The notes under the pieces: generated by a model
The model's database searches: none
Told to the model about the DNA's origin: nothing
The model's input: the letters and a program-made list of their open reading frames with translations, nothing else
Part shown: positions 15,413 to 25,032 of the stretch, piece after piece
Layout of the letters: each line of letters opens with the position of its first letter
How positions within the stretch are numbered: position 1 is the first letter of the stretch
Made by a program: the position numbers and the translations under genes
DNA from: Oscillospiraceae bacterium
Lineage (GTDB): Bacteria; Bacillota; Clostridia; Oscillospirales; Oscillospiraceae
NCBI GenBank assembly: GCA_017508045.1
Contig: JAFVZT010000027.1
Coordinates: 18,518 to 82,517 of the forward strand
Direction: 5' to 3'
Length of the DNA: 64,000 nucleotides

Positions 15413-16681
15413 TTATTTCTCTAAAAAACGAATTTGAAATGCCGGAAATTTGGTGGCAAGTCGGTTTTTATTCGCACCTATACCAAAAACACCGACAACG
15501 CCCTGTGAATCTGCAAGCACAGGAATATTCTCCCTCTGTAATGCCGGTATTTTCATATCAATGAATAGTTTTTTCAAGCTCTTGCTGCCGCCAGGCAATT
15601 GTATCTTATCCCCTGCTTGCCTGGGGCGCAACAGCATTTGGCCATCGGGAACAACCGTAAAGCAATTCTTTTCATCTAAAAGAGTGGTTGCGTTCGTGCA
15701 AATTACCTGTATGCCCAGCTCCGGAATTTCTGCCCGTCCGGGACAGGGCAGCTCCACCGGTGTAAAGCCGTCAACAGTCTCGCATTTTTCAAGAATGTTA
15801 TATTTACGACAAATCTGAATCCCGTCGGGAAAATAGGCCTTTGCGGAGGGATTGCCGGAAAATACAAGCTTTTCCGCAAGGCTAATATGCTCCGCCTCCG
15901 GTTCCGGGACACCCCAGTGCTCTAAAAGCGCACACAATACACGGCAACGGATTGACGGATGCATATTACGCAATCGGCAAACATCCGTACAGATTTCACT
16001 TTGTGTTAAATTGGAAAGTGCAGCCTCATCCATACGAAGGCGCAGGGCCAGTGCAGAAAGATTTTGCGCAATCTGTGGGTTTTCCTGTTGCAGCAAAGGC
16101 ATTATATGATGGCGTATGCGGTTGCGCAAAAACTGATCGGTTTCGTTTGAGCTATCCGTAACGTAGTCAAGATTGTATTCCTGAAGAAAATCAAGAACCT
16201 CTTGCCGCGTAACCTCCAGCATAGGGCGAATAACCCTCCCATTTACCGGTGATATTCCGCCAAGTCCCTTCAGTCCTGTACCTCTGACAAGGTGCATCAG
16301 CATCGTTTCGGCATTGTCATTGGCTGTATGTGCCGTTGCAATTTTCCCCGGCAGGCTCTTTAAAAACCCATACCGAGCATCCCGTGCGGCAGCCTCCAGC
16401 CCCTTCTTTCCGGCAACCACATTACCCGAGCTTACGAAAAGCGTAATATCATAACGGTTGCAGAAATCTCGGACAAAGGCCTCATCCCGGTCAGATTCCG
16501 CGTCCCTGAGGTGATGATTAAAATGGGCAGCACAAAGGCTAATTTCCAATTTTTCCCGGAGCAAATAAAGTGCAAATAATAAAGCAACCGAATCTGCTCC
16601 GCCGGATACCGCACACGTAACGCGGTCGCCCGGCTGTAACAGTTCCTGTTTTCGAATAAAGCTAAGAAGCTTATTCAGCAT
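15413..16681 (-). CDS. tilS: tRNA(Ile)-lysidine synthase
   Basis: 422 residues. Modifies C34 of the CAU-anticodon tRNA(Ile) to lysidine so that it reads AUA. The N-terminal PP-loop has CAVSGGADSVALLFAL (SGGADS at 26-31). AHFNHHLRDAESDRDEAFV and GTGLKGLGGI follow, and the C-terminal substrate-binding domain ends QAGDKIQLPGGSKSLKKLFID. The ATG overlaps the dnaB stop by 11 bp. It is essential in most bacteria. Confidence 0.96.
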   Translation of the reverse strand: MLNKLLSFIRKQELLQPGDRVTCAVSGGADSVALLFALYLLREKLEISLCAAHFNHHLRDAESDRDEAFVRDFCNRYDITLFVSSGNVVAGKKGLEAAARDARYGFLKSLPGKIATAHTANDNAETMLMHLVRGTGLKGLGGISPVNGRVIRPMLEVTRQEVLDFLQEYNLDYVTDSSNETDQFLRNRIRHHIMPLLQQENPQIAQNLSALALRLRMDEAALSNLTQSEICTDVCRLRNMHPSIRCRVLCALLEHWGVPEPEAEHISLAEKLVFSGNPSAKAYFPDGIQICRKYNILEKCETVDGFTPVELPCPGRAEIPELGIQVICTNATTLLDEKNCFTVVPDGQMLLRPRQAGDKIQLPGGSKSLKKLFIDMKIPALQRENIPVLADSQGVVGVFGIGANKNRLATKFPAFQIRFLEK

Positions 16682-18008
16682 GCTTCCACTCCCGGTCTGT
16701 AAAGGTCTGATATTGAGGAATCCATTGCAGTTTCACCGTACCCACCTCGCCATGGCGGTTTTTAGAAACAATACACTCTGCAATGCCCTTATCCTCGGTG
16801 TTTTCATTGTAGTACTCATCACGGTACAGGAATAAAACCTCATCCGCATCCTGCTCAATAGCGCCGGATTCACGCAGGTCTGAAAGCATCGGCCGTTTAT
16901 CGGTACGGCTTTCCGGTCCGCGGGAAAGCTGACTTAAGCAAATAACCGGAACGTTCAGTTCCTTTGCCATAATCTTTAAGGAACGGGAAATTTCGCTCAC
17001 GACATTTACACGGTTGTCGCCGCCCTTGCCATATCCGGACCCATTCATTAACTGCAGATAGTCAATAATAACAAGACCCAGATTCTCTACACGACGACAC
17101 TTTGCATTCATTTCTGCAACCGTAATTGCCGGATTATCATCCACGCGAATATCTGTTTGACTGAGTGCTGTTGATGCCATACAAAGCTTGCTCCACTCAT
17201 CCTCAGAAAGCTTACCTGTGGCTATTTTTTGACTGTCCACGAAGCTCTCAATAGACAAAAGGCGCATAGCCAATTGCTCCCGGGACATTTCCAAGGAAAA
17301 CATTGCAACTGTTTGCTTGTACTTTTTGGCAACATTCAAGCACAGGTTTAACGCAAATGCGGTTTTACCCATAGCAGGACGGGCAGCTAAAAGGACAAGG
17401 TCCGATCGATTTAAGCCATTGATTTTACTATCTAAATCCCGCATACCGGTAGACAAGCCGGGAATAGCGGAATCCGACGCACTAAGCTCCGTCAATCGGT
17501 CAAATACCTTATGTAGCGTCGTGCCGATGTGCTCCAGGGTATCTCCCCGTTCACCCTTGCGCAGGGCATAGATTTTCTTTTCAGCCAGCTCCAGAATTTC
17601 TGCCGGTGTGCCGACCTGCTCCTGCACGGTTTTGGATATGTCCGCTGCCGCATCCGCAAGACCGCGGAGCATACACTTGTCCCGAACAATGTTAGCATAT
17701 TTCACAGCGTTGGCTGCCGTGGGCGTAATCTCCATTAATTGAAGGATATATTCCCGGGAATTATCGTGATAGACACCAAGCTCCTTCATCTTATCCAGAA
17801 CCGTTACCGGGTCGATCGTCTGGGAGAAGTTAAACATGGTATAGATTGCTTGGTAAATTTCCCGGTTTTGCTGCAGATAAAAGTCTTCCGCCCGAAGAAT
17901 TCCAATTACGTCCGTAAGACAACGACTGTCAATGAGAATAGAACCCAAAACAGCCTGCTCTGCCTCCAGAGAATGAGGCATCTGTCTGGCAATCAGTTCC
18001 TCCTCCAT
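16671..18008 (-). CDS. dnaB: Replicative DNA helicase DnaB (DnaC)
   Basis: 445 residues. Hexameric helicase at the replication fork. The N-terminal domain starts PHSLEAEQAVLGSILIDSR. The RecA-like domain has Walker A LAARPAMGKTAFALNL at about residue 210, Walker B LVIIDYLQLM, and the motif SQLSRGPESRTDKRPMLSDL. It follows rplI, the rplI-dnaB pair seen in many Firmicutes. No intein is seen; the length is normal. Confidence 0.97.
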   Translation of the reverse strand: MEEELIARQMPHSLEAEQAVLGSILIDSRCLTDVIGILRAEDFYLQQNREIYQAIYTMFNFSQTIDPVTVLDKMKELGVYHDNSREYILQLMEITPTAANAVKYANIVRDKCMLRGLADAAADISKTVQEQVGTPAEILELAEKKIYALRKGERGDTLEHIGTTLHKVFDRLTELSASDSAIPGLSTGMRDLDSKINGLNRSDLVLLAARPAMGKTAFALNLCLNVAKKYKQTVAMFSLEMSREQLAMRLLSIESFVDSQKIATGKLSEDEWSKLCMASTALSQTDIRVDDNPAITVAEMNAKCRRVENLGLVIIDYLQLMNGSGYGKGGDNRVNVVSEISRSLKIMAKELNVPVICLSQLSRGPESRTDKRPMLSDLRESGAIEQDADEVLFLYRDEYYNENTEDKGIAECIVSKNRHGEVGTVKLQWIPQYQTFTDREWKHAE

Positions 18009-18042
18009 GCTGTTTTCTCCTTTCTATATAATCAGATTGTAC

Positions 18043-18489
18043 TTAGCTCTCCTGAATTTTCACTGTCAAAGGAGCAGTAATTTCATAACCCAGCTTGCAC
18101 TGCACGGTATAGGTGCCAATGCTTTTAATAGGATCGGAAATCACAATTTTACGCTTATCAATTGTAATTCCGGATTTTTCCTTAAGGGCATCTGCGATTT
18201 CCTGGTTGGTTACAGAGCCAAACAGACGCCCTGCTCCACCGCCTTTTGCCGTAACAGTCAGGGTTAACTCACGCAGCTGTCTCGAAATTTCAAGCGCCTC
18301 GGCACGTTCCCTTGCGGCTTTTTCGGCGGCTGCCTTGTCGTTCATATTCTTTGTGTTCACCGCATCGGCTGTAGCTTCAACAGCTAGCTTTCTGGGAAGC
18401 AAAAAGTTTCTGGCATAGCCATCGGAAATTTCCAAAAGCTGACCCTTTTTGCCTTTTCCTTTAACATCCTGAAGTAAAATAACCTTCAT
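18043..18489 (-). CDS. rplI: 50S ribosomal protein L9
   Basis: 148 residues. Binds 23S rRNA at the base of the L1 stalk. N-terminal motif [21 protein letters not shown], then [18 protein letters not shown], a long linker helix, and a C-terminal domain with [14 protein letters not shown]. It lies 12 bp downstream of gdpP and is followed by dnaB at 34 bp. Confidence 0.97.
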   Translation of the reverse strand: MKVILLQDVKGKGKKGQLLEISDGYARNFLLPRKLAVEATADAVNTKNMNDKAAAEKAARERAEALEISRQLRELTLTVTAKGGGAGRLFGSVTNQEIADALKEKSGITIDKRKIVISDPIKSIGTYTVQCKLGYEITAPLTVKIQES

Positions 18490-18501
18490 ATTCTAAACTC
18501 C

Positions 18502-20493
18502 TCATTTCGATTCATAATATTCTTCAATTGAGGCTACCAATCTGTCCAGAACCTCTTTGACGGTAGTATTCCTGATCTGAGCACCGGCTGTGGATGCGTT
18601 GCCGCCACCGCCAAGAGGCTCCAGGATAACCTGCACATTGGCATCGCCTATGGAACGGGCAGATATGATCACCCGGTCACCGTCCGGAAACAGCACAAAG
18701 GAGGCCTTAATGCCGGTGATGTTCAAAAGCTCATCCGCTGCCTGAGCAGCAAGCGTTCGGGTGGTCGGGCCGTTAAGGGGTGCGATCGCAATATCGTGTT
18801 TATGCATCCGGGCTGCCTGCACAATTTTATGCTTGATAATGGTATCATCATAATCGTTCTGTAGCAGACGCTTTACTTCAACCGTATCGGCGCCCAGCTG
18901 ACGCAAATAGGCCGCTGCCTCAAAGGTGCGTTCACCTGTACGAACGTTAAAGCTCTTGGTATCCAGGAATATGCCGGCCATCAACGATTTTGCCTCAATA
19001 GGAAGAACATCATTTGGTTCAACTGCATACTGCAGCAGCTCGGTTGCCAATTCAGCAGCAGAGGAAGCATACGGCTCGTGGAAGTTCACCACAACGGAAT
19101 TGATATAATCCGCTGCTCTGAGATGATGGTCAACCACGCACACACGGGAAATTGCATCCAGCAAGGACCGATACTCTACCTGGTCGGGGCGGTTGGTATC
19201 CACCACAACAAGGGTGCTTCGATTATCGCACATCAAAAGAGCATCCTCTCCGGAAATAAATATGTTTTTGTATTCCGGTTCTCTGATGATTTCATCAATC
19301 AGCCTTTGGGCAGAGTTTTCCTCCAAATCTAAAACAATAAAGGCAGGCTTATTCTTCTTGCGGCATAAGCACGCAATACCCATTGCTGCACCAACAGCAT
19401 CCATATCTGCGTTCTTATGACCCATAATAAACACTTGGCTGCTCTGACCGATCAGCTCCATCATCGTATTGGCTGTAACACGGGAACGGACCTTGCCGCG
19501 CCGGTCTGCCTCTTTGGCTCTGCCGCCATAAAAATGGAAATTCATTCTGTCCTTCACGACAGCCTGGTCGCCGCCGCGACTAAGGGCCATTTCAATGGAC
19601 AGTGCCGCAAAATCGTACCCTTCTTCGAAGGTAGCACCGTCTACACCCAAACCAAAGGAAATAGATGCTGCCAAACCGGAGGGCGCTGTAATTTCGTGGA
19701 TTTCCTCCAAAATTGTAAACTTGGTATCCACAGCTACCTTTAAATCCCGTTTTTCAAAAATCAGCAGGAAGCGGTTTTTCTCCAAACGGCGCAGAAGTCC
19801 GTGGTAATTTTGCGCCCATTTCAAAATTGTATTATTAATACGCGCATTGAGCCCGGAAATTGCCGCCTCAGTCATATTCCGGGTCAATTCCTCGTAATTA
19901 TCAACCAGGATAATAGAAACAACCGGACGGGAGCGAATATACTCGTCCCGGACTCTGTATAGCTCAGTCAGTTCCGCAAAATATAGCACGCCAAGCGGAA
20001 TATCACCGTTTGCGCCGGTATTGACAACCGTACCGTAAATACGATAACGACGCTGACCCAATGTCACATCATAGGGATATTCCATCTTATCTGCGGTAAG
20101 CCAATCGGTGGTAAACTCCGGAAAATGCTCTGTAAGCCGATGCTCAACCAATGTATCATTGAAACCGGTAAGCTTTGCAAAGGTATCATTGGTGTGTACA
20201 ATGGCACAATTATCCAGCTCAATAACAGCCATGGGGAACGGCGCTTCTGCGCCCCTCGTACCGCTGGCATTATCTGCCCATTTCTGAACAAAAGCCTGCA
20301 ACTGGCGGCGACGATGGGCGCGAAACAGAAGGTAAAGCACAAACAGCAAAACCGTTATCAACGATTCCAAAACAGCCAGCAGATATTGCTTCAAGGAAAA
20401 TGCAATTACGCAAAACAGCACCAATATAGCAAAATAGAAGCCTGCACTGGGATGCAGCAATTTTTCAAGTCTCTTTTCACGCCTTTTATTCAT
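18502..20493 (-). CDS. gdpP: Cyclic-di-AMP phosphodiesterase GdpP
   Basis: 663 residues. Hydrolyses c-di-AMP, a regulator of potassium and cell wall homeostasis. Two TM helices span about 18-58, followed by a PAS-like domain at about 80-170 (AVIELDNCAIVHTNDTFAKLTG), a degenerate GGDEF at about 180-310, and DHH/DHHA1 from about 345 (MGHKNADMDAVGAAMG; VVDTNRPDQ; CVVDHHLRAADYI; GGGGNAS near the end). First gene of the operon gdpP-rplI-dnaB-tilS-hpt-ftsH, with its own TTGCAC-N17-TATAAT promoter. Confidence 0.95.
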   Translation of the reverse strand: MNKRREKRLEKLLHPSAGFYFAILVLFCVIAFSLKQYLLAVLESLITVLLFVLYLLFRAHRRRQLQAFVQKWADNASGTRGAEAPFPMAVIELDNCAIVHTNDTFAKLTGFNDTLVEHRLTEHFPEFTTDWLTADKMEYPYDVTLGQRRYRIYGTVVNTGANGDIPLGVLYFAELTELYRVRDEYIRSRPVVSIILVDNYEELTRNMTEAAISGLNARINNTILKWAQNYHGLLRRLEKNRFLLIFEKRDLKVAVDTKFTILEEIHEITAPSGLAASISFGLGVDGATFEEGYDFAALSIEMALSRGGDQAVVKDRMNFHFYGGRAKEADRRGKVRSRVTANTMMELIGQSSQVFIMGHKNADMDAVGAAMGIACLCRKKNKPAFIVLDLEENSAQRLIDEIIREPEYKNIFISGEDALLMCDNRSTLVVVDTNRPDQVEYRSLLDAISRVCVVDHHLRAADYINSVVVNFHEPYASSAAELATELLQYAVEPNDVLPIEAKSLMAGIFLDTKSFNVRTGERTFEAAAYLRQLGADTVEVKRLLQNDYDDTIIKHKIVQAARMHKHDIAIAPLNGPTTRTLAAQAADELLNITGIKASFVLFPDGDRVIISARSIGDANVQVILEPLGGGGNASTAGAQIRNTTVKEVLDRLVASIEEYYESK

Positions 20494-20546
20494 ATCTTCG
20501 CCTCCCGAAAACTCCTCATACGCCTATAATAACCTCAATTTTATTC

Positions 20547-20575
20547 ATTATAGCAAATTACTGCAAAAGGTGCAA
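20547..20575 (-). promoter_or_regulatory. Sigma-A promoter of gdpP operon
   Basis: Minus strand TTGCAC (20570-20575), 17-bp spacer, extended -10 TGCTATAAT (TATAAT at 20547-20552). It diverges from the rnj promoter. Confidence 0.75.
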
Positions 20576-20631
20576 CTCTATTTTTCATTTTTACCTGTTG
20601 TTTTATGGTTTCTTATGAAGAAAAATAAATG

Positions 20632-20660
20632 TGTACATTCCACCGAAAATGTGGTATAAT
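20632..20660 (+). promoter_or_regulatory. Sigma-A promoter of rnj
   Basis: TGTACA (20632-20637), 17-bp spacer, TATAAT (20655-20660). Transcription should begin near 20667, leaving a 139-nt leader. Confidence 0.75.
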
Positions 20661-20666
20661 ATGTAT

Positions 20667-20805
20667 GCTGAGCGTCAGGTAGGCAGACCTGAGCGAATAA
20701 AATAACTGCAGGTTTCTTTGCTTAAACGGCAGCGGTTCAGGGCTGTACGGAAACAAATATCCACCTGCTTATTGTGTACATTTTTGAAAGGAGTATTGAT
20801 TATAC
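20667..20805 (+). other. Structured 5' leader of rnj
   Basis: A long leader. A local hairpin TCAGGT-aggcag-ACCTGA (around 20675-20692) is followed by a larger fold in which GCAGGTTTC near 20709 can pair with GAAAC and ACCTGC near 20750-20770. No known riboswitch is recognised. It may be an autoregulatory cleavage site for RNase J, which is inference only. Confidence 0.35.
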
Positions 20806-22461
20806 TTGGCTGAAAAACTGAAGATTATCCCCCTTGGCGGATTGGATGAAATTGGGAAAAACATAACCGTTTTGGAATACGGCAAGGATATGATTGTTAT
20901 AGACTGCGGCGTTGGCTTTCCTGATGAAGATATGTATGGTGTGGATTTGGTCATTCCCGACTTTTCTTATCTTGTGCAAAACGCGAAAAAGCTTCGGGGT
21001 ATGTTTATTACCCACGGACATGAGGACCACATCGGCTCTATTCCCTACTGTATGCAGCAAGTGATTTGTCCCATCCACGGCACCGCCATGACCAATGGCT
21101 TAATTAAATTAAAGCTGGAAGAGCATCGCCTGGCAGACAAGGTCAAGCTCATTACCCACAAGCCCGGTGATGTGGTAAAAGCCGGCTGCTTTACCGTAGA
21201 ATTTATTCACGTTAATCACTCAATTGCAGATGCTGTCGCTTTTGCAATTCACACGCCAGTGGGAACAGTGGTTATGACCGGCGATTTTAAAATTGATCCC
21301 ACCGCCAAAGACGGTATGATTGATCTTGCCCGTCTGGGCGAGCTTGGCAACAACGGTGTTTTGGCACTATTGTGTGACTCCACCAATGTAGAACGGCAGG
21401 GCTATACCGCTAGCGAAAACATTGTCGCCGAAAGTCTCGATCGACAGTTTAAAAACTGCGATGAGCGCATTATCGTCACAACCTTTGCCTCCAATATGCA
21501 CCGGATTCAGGCGGTCCTGGCAACCGCCCACCGCTACGGCAGAAAAGTGGCGGTCACCGGACGAAGTATGGAGAATATGCTTAAGGTTGCTCAGGAGCTT
21601 GGCTATATTAAAGTGCCTGCAGGCACCATTGTTGAGCTTGGTGCAATTAAGAGCCTTCCCAAAAACAAAATCGTTATTGTCTCCACCGGCTCACAGGGAG
21701 AGAATATGTCTGCACTTTATCGTATGGCCTTTTCTACCCATAAGCAGGTAGATATTCTCTCCGGTGACCGAATTATCATTTCCGCCTCTGCTATTCCGGG
21801 AAATGAAAAAGCAGTTTCCAGAATTATTAATGAGCTTTACCGAAAAGGCGCTGAGGTGGTGTATGAAAAGAGCGAAGGCCTGCATGTTTCCGGACACGCA
21901 TGTCAGGAGGAATTGAAAATTATTCACGCATTGTGCAGACCCAAATTTTTCATTCCTGTCCATGGCGAACAGCGCCATCTGCAAATACATGGGAAGCTGG
22001 CTGTTCAGGTTGGTACTGCAGCAAAAAATGTGCGTATCGCTGAAATTGGAAGTGTTATTGAGTTTTCCGGAAAAACCTGTAAAATTAACGGAACAGTACC
22101 CGCGGGCAAGGTGTTTGTAGACGGCACCGGCGTCGGAGATGTGGGAAGTGTAGTTTTACGGGACAGAAAGCATCTTGCTCAAGACGGTATGATCGTTGTT
22201 TGTGTTAACATTTCCGGTCAGGACGGTTCTGTAATTACCGGCCCAGATATTATTACCAGAGGCTTTATCTATGTTAAGGAGTCCGAAGAGCTGATGGAGG
22301 AGCTGAAAGCTGTTGCTATGGAAGCGATCGAGCGCTGCGGCCGCAAGCGTGTCCGTGACTGGACTGCGATTAAAACTGCCATTAAAAACGATCTGAGTGG
22401 CTATCTGTTTAAAACAACCAAGCGCAATCCTATGATTCTGCCCGTGATTATGGAAATCTAA
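20806..22461 (+). CDS. rnj: Ribonuclease J
   Basis: 551 residues. Metallo-beta-lactamase/beta-CASP nuclease with 5'-exo and endo activity in RNA decay and maturation. The zinc site FITHGHEDHIGSIPY is at about residues 67-81. Other motifs are VNHSIADAVAF, GDFKID, LCDSTNVERQGYT, and the beta-CASP region with STGSQGENMSAL and GLHVSGHACQEEL. Start is TTG at 20806 with AAAGGAG about 12 nt upstream. It is expressed from its own promoter with a 139-nt leader and followed by a hairpin at 22466. Confidence 0.95.
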   Translation: MAEKLKIIPLGGLDEIGKNITVLEYGKDMIVIDCGVGFPDEDMYGVDLVIPDFSYLVQNAKKLRGMFITHGHEDHIGSIPYCMQQVICPIHGTAMTNGLIKLKLEEHRLADKVKLITHKPGDVVKAGCFTVEFIHVNHSIADAVAFAIHTPVGTVVMTGDFKIDPTAKDGMIDLARLGELGNNGVLALLCDSTNVERQGYTASENIVAESLDRQFKNCDERIIVTTFASNMHRIQAVLATAHRYGRKVAVTGRSMENMLKVAQELGYIKVPAGTIVELGAIKSLPKNKIVIVSTGSQGENMSALYRMAFSTHKQVDILSGDRIIISASAIPGNEKAVSRIINELYRKGAEVVYEKSEGLHVSGHACQEELKIIHALCRPKFFIPVHGEQRHLQIHGKLAVQVGTAAKNVRIAEIGSVIEFSGKTCKINGTVPAGKVFVDGTGVGDVGSVVLRDRKHLAQDGMIVVCVNISGQDGSVITGPDIITRGFIYVKESEELMEELKAVAMEAIERCGRKRVRDWTAIKTAIKNDLSGYLFKTTKRNPMILPVIMEI

Positions 22462-22465
22462 AATT

Positions 22466-22491
22466 GCAGGGTGCGCACAATCGCACCCTGC
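22466..22491 (+). terminator. Hairpin after rnj
   Basis: GCAGGGTGCG pairs with CGCACCCTGC around CACAAT. Only a short pyrimidine run follows, so termination may be partial and dus could be co-transcribed. Confidence 0.55.
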
Positions 22492-22511
22492 TTCCCTTAT
22501 AAGAGGTACAT

Positions 22512-23456
22512 ATGAACCATTACTTTGCACCCTTGGAGGGTATTACAGACCGCGTATACCGGAAACTGCACCACCGTTTTTTCCCCGGAATCGATCAATA
22601 CTACACACCCTTCTTCAGTCCTACTGTTCACCATAGTCTGACACCGAAGGAAACAAAAGAACTCCCCCCTGCGGAATCTCTCGGTTATCGCGCCGTGCCG
22701 CAGCTGTTAACGAAGGTTCCTGAGGATTTTCTGTGGATGGCCGGAAAATGCCACGAACTGGGATATAAAGAAGTAAATCTGAATGTGGGTTGTCCCTCGG
22801 GAACCGTAACCGCCAAGGGCAAGGGCGCAGGTATGCTTGCAGATCCGGAAAGCCTCGACCGATTTCTGAATGAGGTTTTTGCCCAAACAAGCATTGACAT
22901 CTCCGTAAAAACCAGATTGGGTTTTGCCAACGCTGACGAGTTTCCTGCGATCTTAGAGGTATTCAACCACTATCCTATCAAGCATTTGACTGTTCATCCT
23001 AGAGTGCGCAACGCATTTTACAAAGGTAATGTGAATTTAGATACATTCGCGTATGCTGTAAAATATAGCAGGGCCCCGGTATGCTTTAACGGAAATTTAA
23101 ACTCTCGGAAAGAAATCAGGACAATTTCTCAGCAATTTCCAAAGCTCGTCGCCGTTATGCTGGGCCGTGGTTTAATTGCAGACCCCGGAATGCTTACCCC
23201 TAACGGTACGGACATTGGAACTCTGGAAGCCTTTTATGATGCGCTTCTGGAGGAATATCTTATCGCTTTCGGCGGTGCAAGAAATGCGATGTTCCGATTA
23301 AAAGAGCATTGGCGGTACTTGCTATGTAAATTCGAAAACACTGAAAAGCTTGCAAAGCAATTGCGCAAAACCACAGACCTCACAGCATACAAAGCTATTA
23401 CCCGGGAAATTTTTAACAATTGCCCTATTCGCCAAAACCTTATGCCGGATTGGTAA
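22512..23456 (+). CDS. dus: tRNA-dihydrouridine synthase
   Basis: 314 residues. FMN-dependent reductase that makes dihydrouridine in the tRNA D-loop. TIM-barrel motifs: YFAPLEGITDRVYRKL at the N-terminus, the catalytic-Cys segment EVNLNVGCPSGTVTAKGKGAGML, VKTRLGF, HLTVHPRV, and FNGNLNS. AAGAGGT lies before the ATG. It resembles the shorter Dus branch of Clostridia. It is convergent with the parvulin-type gene, with a shared terminator. Confidence 0.93.
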   Translation: MNHYFAPLEGITDRVYRKLHHRFFPGIDQYYTPFFSPTVHHSLTPKETKELPPAESLGYRAVPQLLTKVPEDFLWMAGKCHELGYKEVNLNVGCPSGTVTAKGKGAGMLADPESLDRFLNEVFAQTSIDISVKTRLGFANADEFPAILEVFNHYPIKHLTVHPRVRNAFYKGNVNLDTFAYAVKYSRAPVCFNGNLNSRKEIRTISQQFPKLVAVMLGRGLIADPGMLTPNGTDIGTLEAFYDALLEEYLIAFGGARNAMFRLKEHWRYLLCKFENTEKLAKQLRKTTDLTAYKAITREIFNNCPIRQNLMPDW

Positions 23457-23470
23457 TGCTGCACAAACAC

Positions 23471-23498
23471 GCCGCCTGCTGAAAATTCAGCAGGCGGC
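23471..23498. terminator. Bidirectional terminator between dus and the parvulin-type gene
   Basis: Perfect palindrome GCCGCCTGCTGAA/TTCAGCAGGCGGC with a 2-nt loop. It lies between two convergent stops. Confidence 0.75.
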
Positions 23499-23505
23499 GC
23501 TCATT

Positions 23506-24846
23506 TTATAAATCAATCTCTGCAAGAGCAATTTTTCCGTAGTTGACTTCAATGGGAAGCTTATCCATTTCTGCTTCAACCAACTCCGAGCAACGCTCTG
23601 AAAGCAATTGTGTTTCAGCAGCATAAGACCAGTGTGGCTCGCCTTCGACAAAGTACATAATGTGGTAGCCTTTATAATGGTCATAATCTGCTTTAACAAT
23701 ACCCACGTCACCGGTCTTGCGTTCGGCGTCGATTGCCCAGGCTTCAAAAGCCTCCGTCATACCGGAGTCCTTGTAGATGCCGTCATACAGACCGCCGGCG
23801 GTCTTGGAGCCTTCGTCTTCTGTATAGGTTTCAACCAGCTTTCCAAAGCTTTCTTCTGTGGCATCTCCTGTCTGCCATTCCTTCAAAATCTTTTCCGCTT
23901 GTGCATAGCAGGCTGCCCATTCGGCTTCGGAATAAGTGACTTTTCCGGTGGTTTCATCCGTCGTTCCACCCTCGGGACAGACCAAAATATGACGAACTGC
24001 GGAAATCAAACCGCTTTCCTTTGTAATGCCTTGTTCCTTAAATGTTGCTTCATTCTCTGTAAAATACGTGTTGACCTCATCCTCGGTGGGGCGCAGGCTC
24101 TCGGAAACTGTATTGAAATAATCCGTAACCAGGAAATTCAAGCGAATAAAGTCCATATAAATCTCTTGGTTACAGTTTGGACCAATTACATTCTTTAAAA
24201 GCTCGTCCACAGTTTCATAATCCGAATCCTTGGCCTCCTTCTCCAAATCTGCAGGCATTTCATCCAAAGCCTTTTGCCAGTCCTCTGATAAAACATGGCC
24301 GGCTTTCTCTGCCAAAATGCCCATAGTCTGATATCTATGCCAGGTTTCTACCGCTATATTAATGAAGTATTGCTCCCAGGTTAGGGACTCATCGTAATAG
24401 CATTTCTGTTCACTCAGCGGCTTGGTGTAATCCAGTCCAATATAACTGGCGTAGCTGCCGTAATAGTTAAGAAAATCTGTTACCTGCATATAGTAATAGA
24501 TTTGCAGCTGCGCATTTGTCAGCTCCTTGCCGCCCGCTGTGGCAATTACCGTATTGGCTTTATTGGTTGCCTTTTTATCGGAAACGGTATAGTTGTCCTT
24601 TTTTAAGATAGTGTTCTCTCTGGGTAAAATATCCACGCCCAAAGCGAGTAAAAGCACAACTGCAAGTGCAGCCAATGCTGTAACCGCGCCGATAACGCCC
24701 AGCACCAAGGGCCAGACCTTTTTCTTTGTCTCCTTGGAAGGAAACAAATCAAACACCTGTTCATCCATATCGTATATAGGCTTTCCGCAGTAGGGACAGA
24801 GCTTAAAGTCTTCCTGTACCTTTGCATTACAGTATTTACAATTCAT
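23506..24846 (-). CDS. Zinc-ribbon membrane protein with PpiC/SurA-like foldase domain
   Basis: 446 residues from ATG at 24846 (GAGG just upstream; two in-frame ATGs a few codons earlier lack a site). A zinc ribbon CKYCNAKVQEDFKLCPYCG (2-21) is followed by one TM helix at about 45-68 (VLGVIGAVTALAALAVVLLLAL). The remaining extracytoplasmic part resembles PrsA/SurA chaperones: a helical N-region (AQLQIYYYMQVTDFLNYYG), then SAVRHILVCPEGG and EDEGSKTAGGLYDG of the parvulin fold. It likely helps fold exported proteins. The cytosolic zinc ribbon anchored to a foldase is the unusual part. Promoter at 24889-24917. Confidence 0.85.
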   Translation of the reverse strand: MNCKYCNAKVQEDFKLCPYCGKPIYDMDEQVFDLFPSKETKKKVWPLVLGVIGAVTALAALAVVLLLALGVDILPRENTILKKDNYTVSDKKATNKANTVIATAGGKELTNAQLQIYYYMQVTDFLNYYGSYASYIGLDYTKPLSEQKCYYDESLTWEQYFINIAVETWHRYQTMGILAEKAGHVLSEDWQKALDEMPADLEKEAKDSDYETVDELLKNVIGPNCNQEIYMDFIRLNFLVTDYFNTVSESLRPTEDEVNTYFTENEATFKEQGITKESGLISAVRHILVCPEGGTTDETTGKVTYSEAEWAACYAQAEKILKEWQTGDATEESFGKLVETYTEDEGSKTAGGLYDGIYKDSGMTEAFEAWAIDAERKTGDVGIVKADYDHYKGYHIMYFVEGEPHWSYAAETQLLSERCSELVEAEMDKLPIEVNYGKIALAEIDL

Positions 24847-24888
24847 GAGCATCCTCATTTCTCCAGGATTTATGGCAATGATGGGAAT

Positions 24889-24917
24889 ATTTTACCACGG
24901 GTAATTTGTAATTGCAA
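24889..24917 (-). promoter_or_regulatory. Sigma-A promoter of the parvulin-type gene
   Basis: Minus strand TTGCAA (24912-24917), 17-bp spacer, TAAAAT (24889-24894). Confidence 0.7.
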
Positions 24918-24967
24918 GAAAATTCATATGAATTGTTTGTGAACAAGGAAAACCTTTGGATAAGTCC

Positions 24968-24996
24968 TTGCAATATCGTATAAAAAATGTTATTAT
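24968..24996 (+). promoter_or_regulatory. Sigma-A promoter of miaB-mutS operon
   Basis: TTGCAA (24968-24973), 17-bp spacer, TATTAT (24991-24996), about 35 bp before the miaB start codon. It would drive the long run of genes to miaA. Confidence 0.65.
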
Positions 24997-25032
24997 CTAG
25001 AATTGAGATAGTTTAACTTTAGGAGTTTTCCA

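Noticed and set aside
20667-20805. 6S RNA upstream of rnj
   Set aside because: No long, centrally bubbled duplex; it is continuous with the rnj start region and is better read as a leader.
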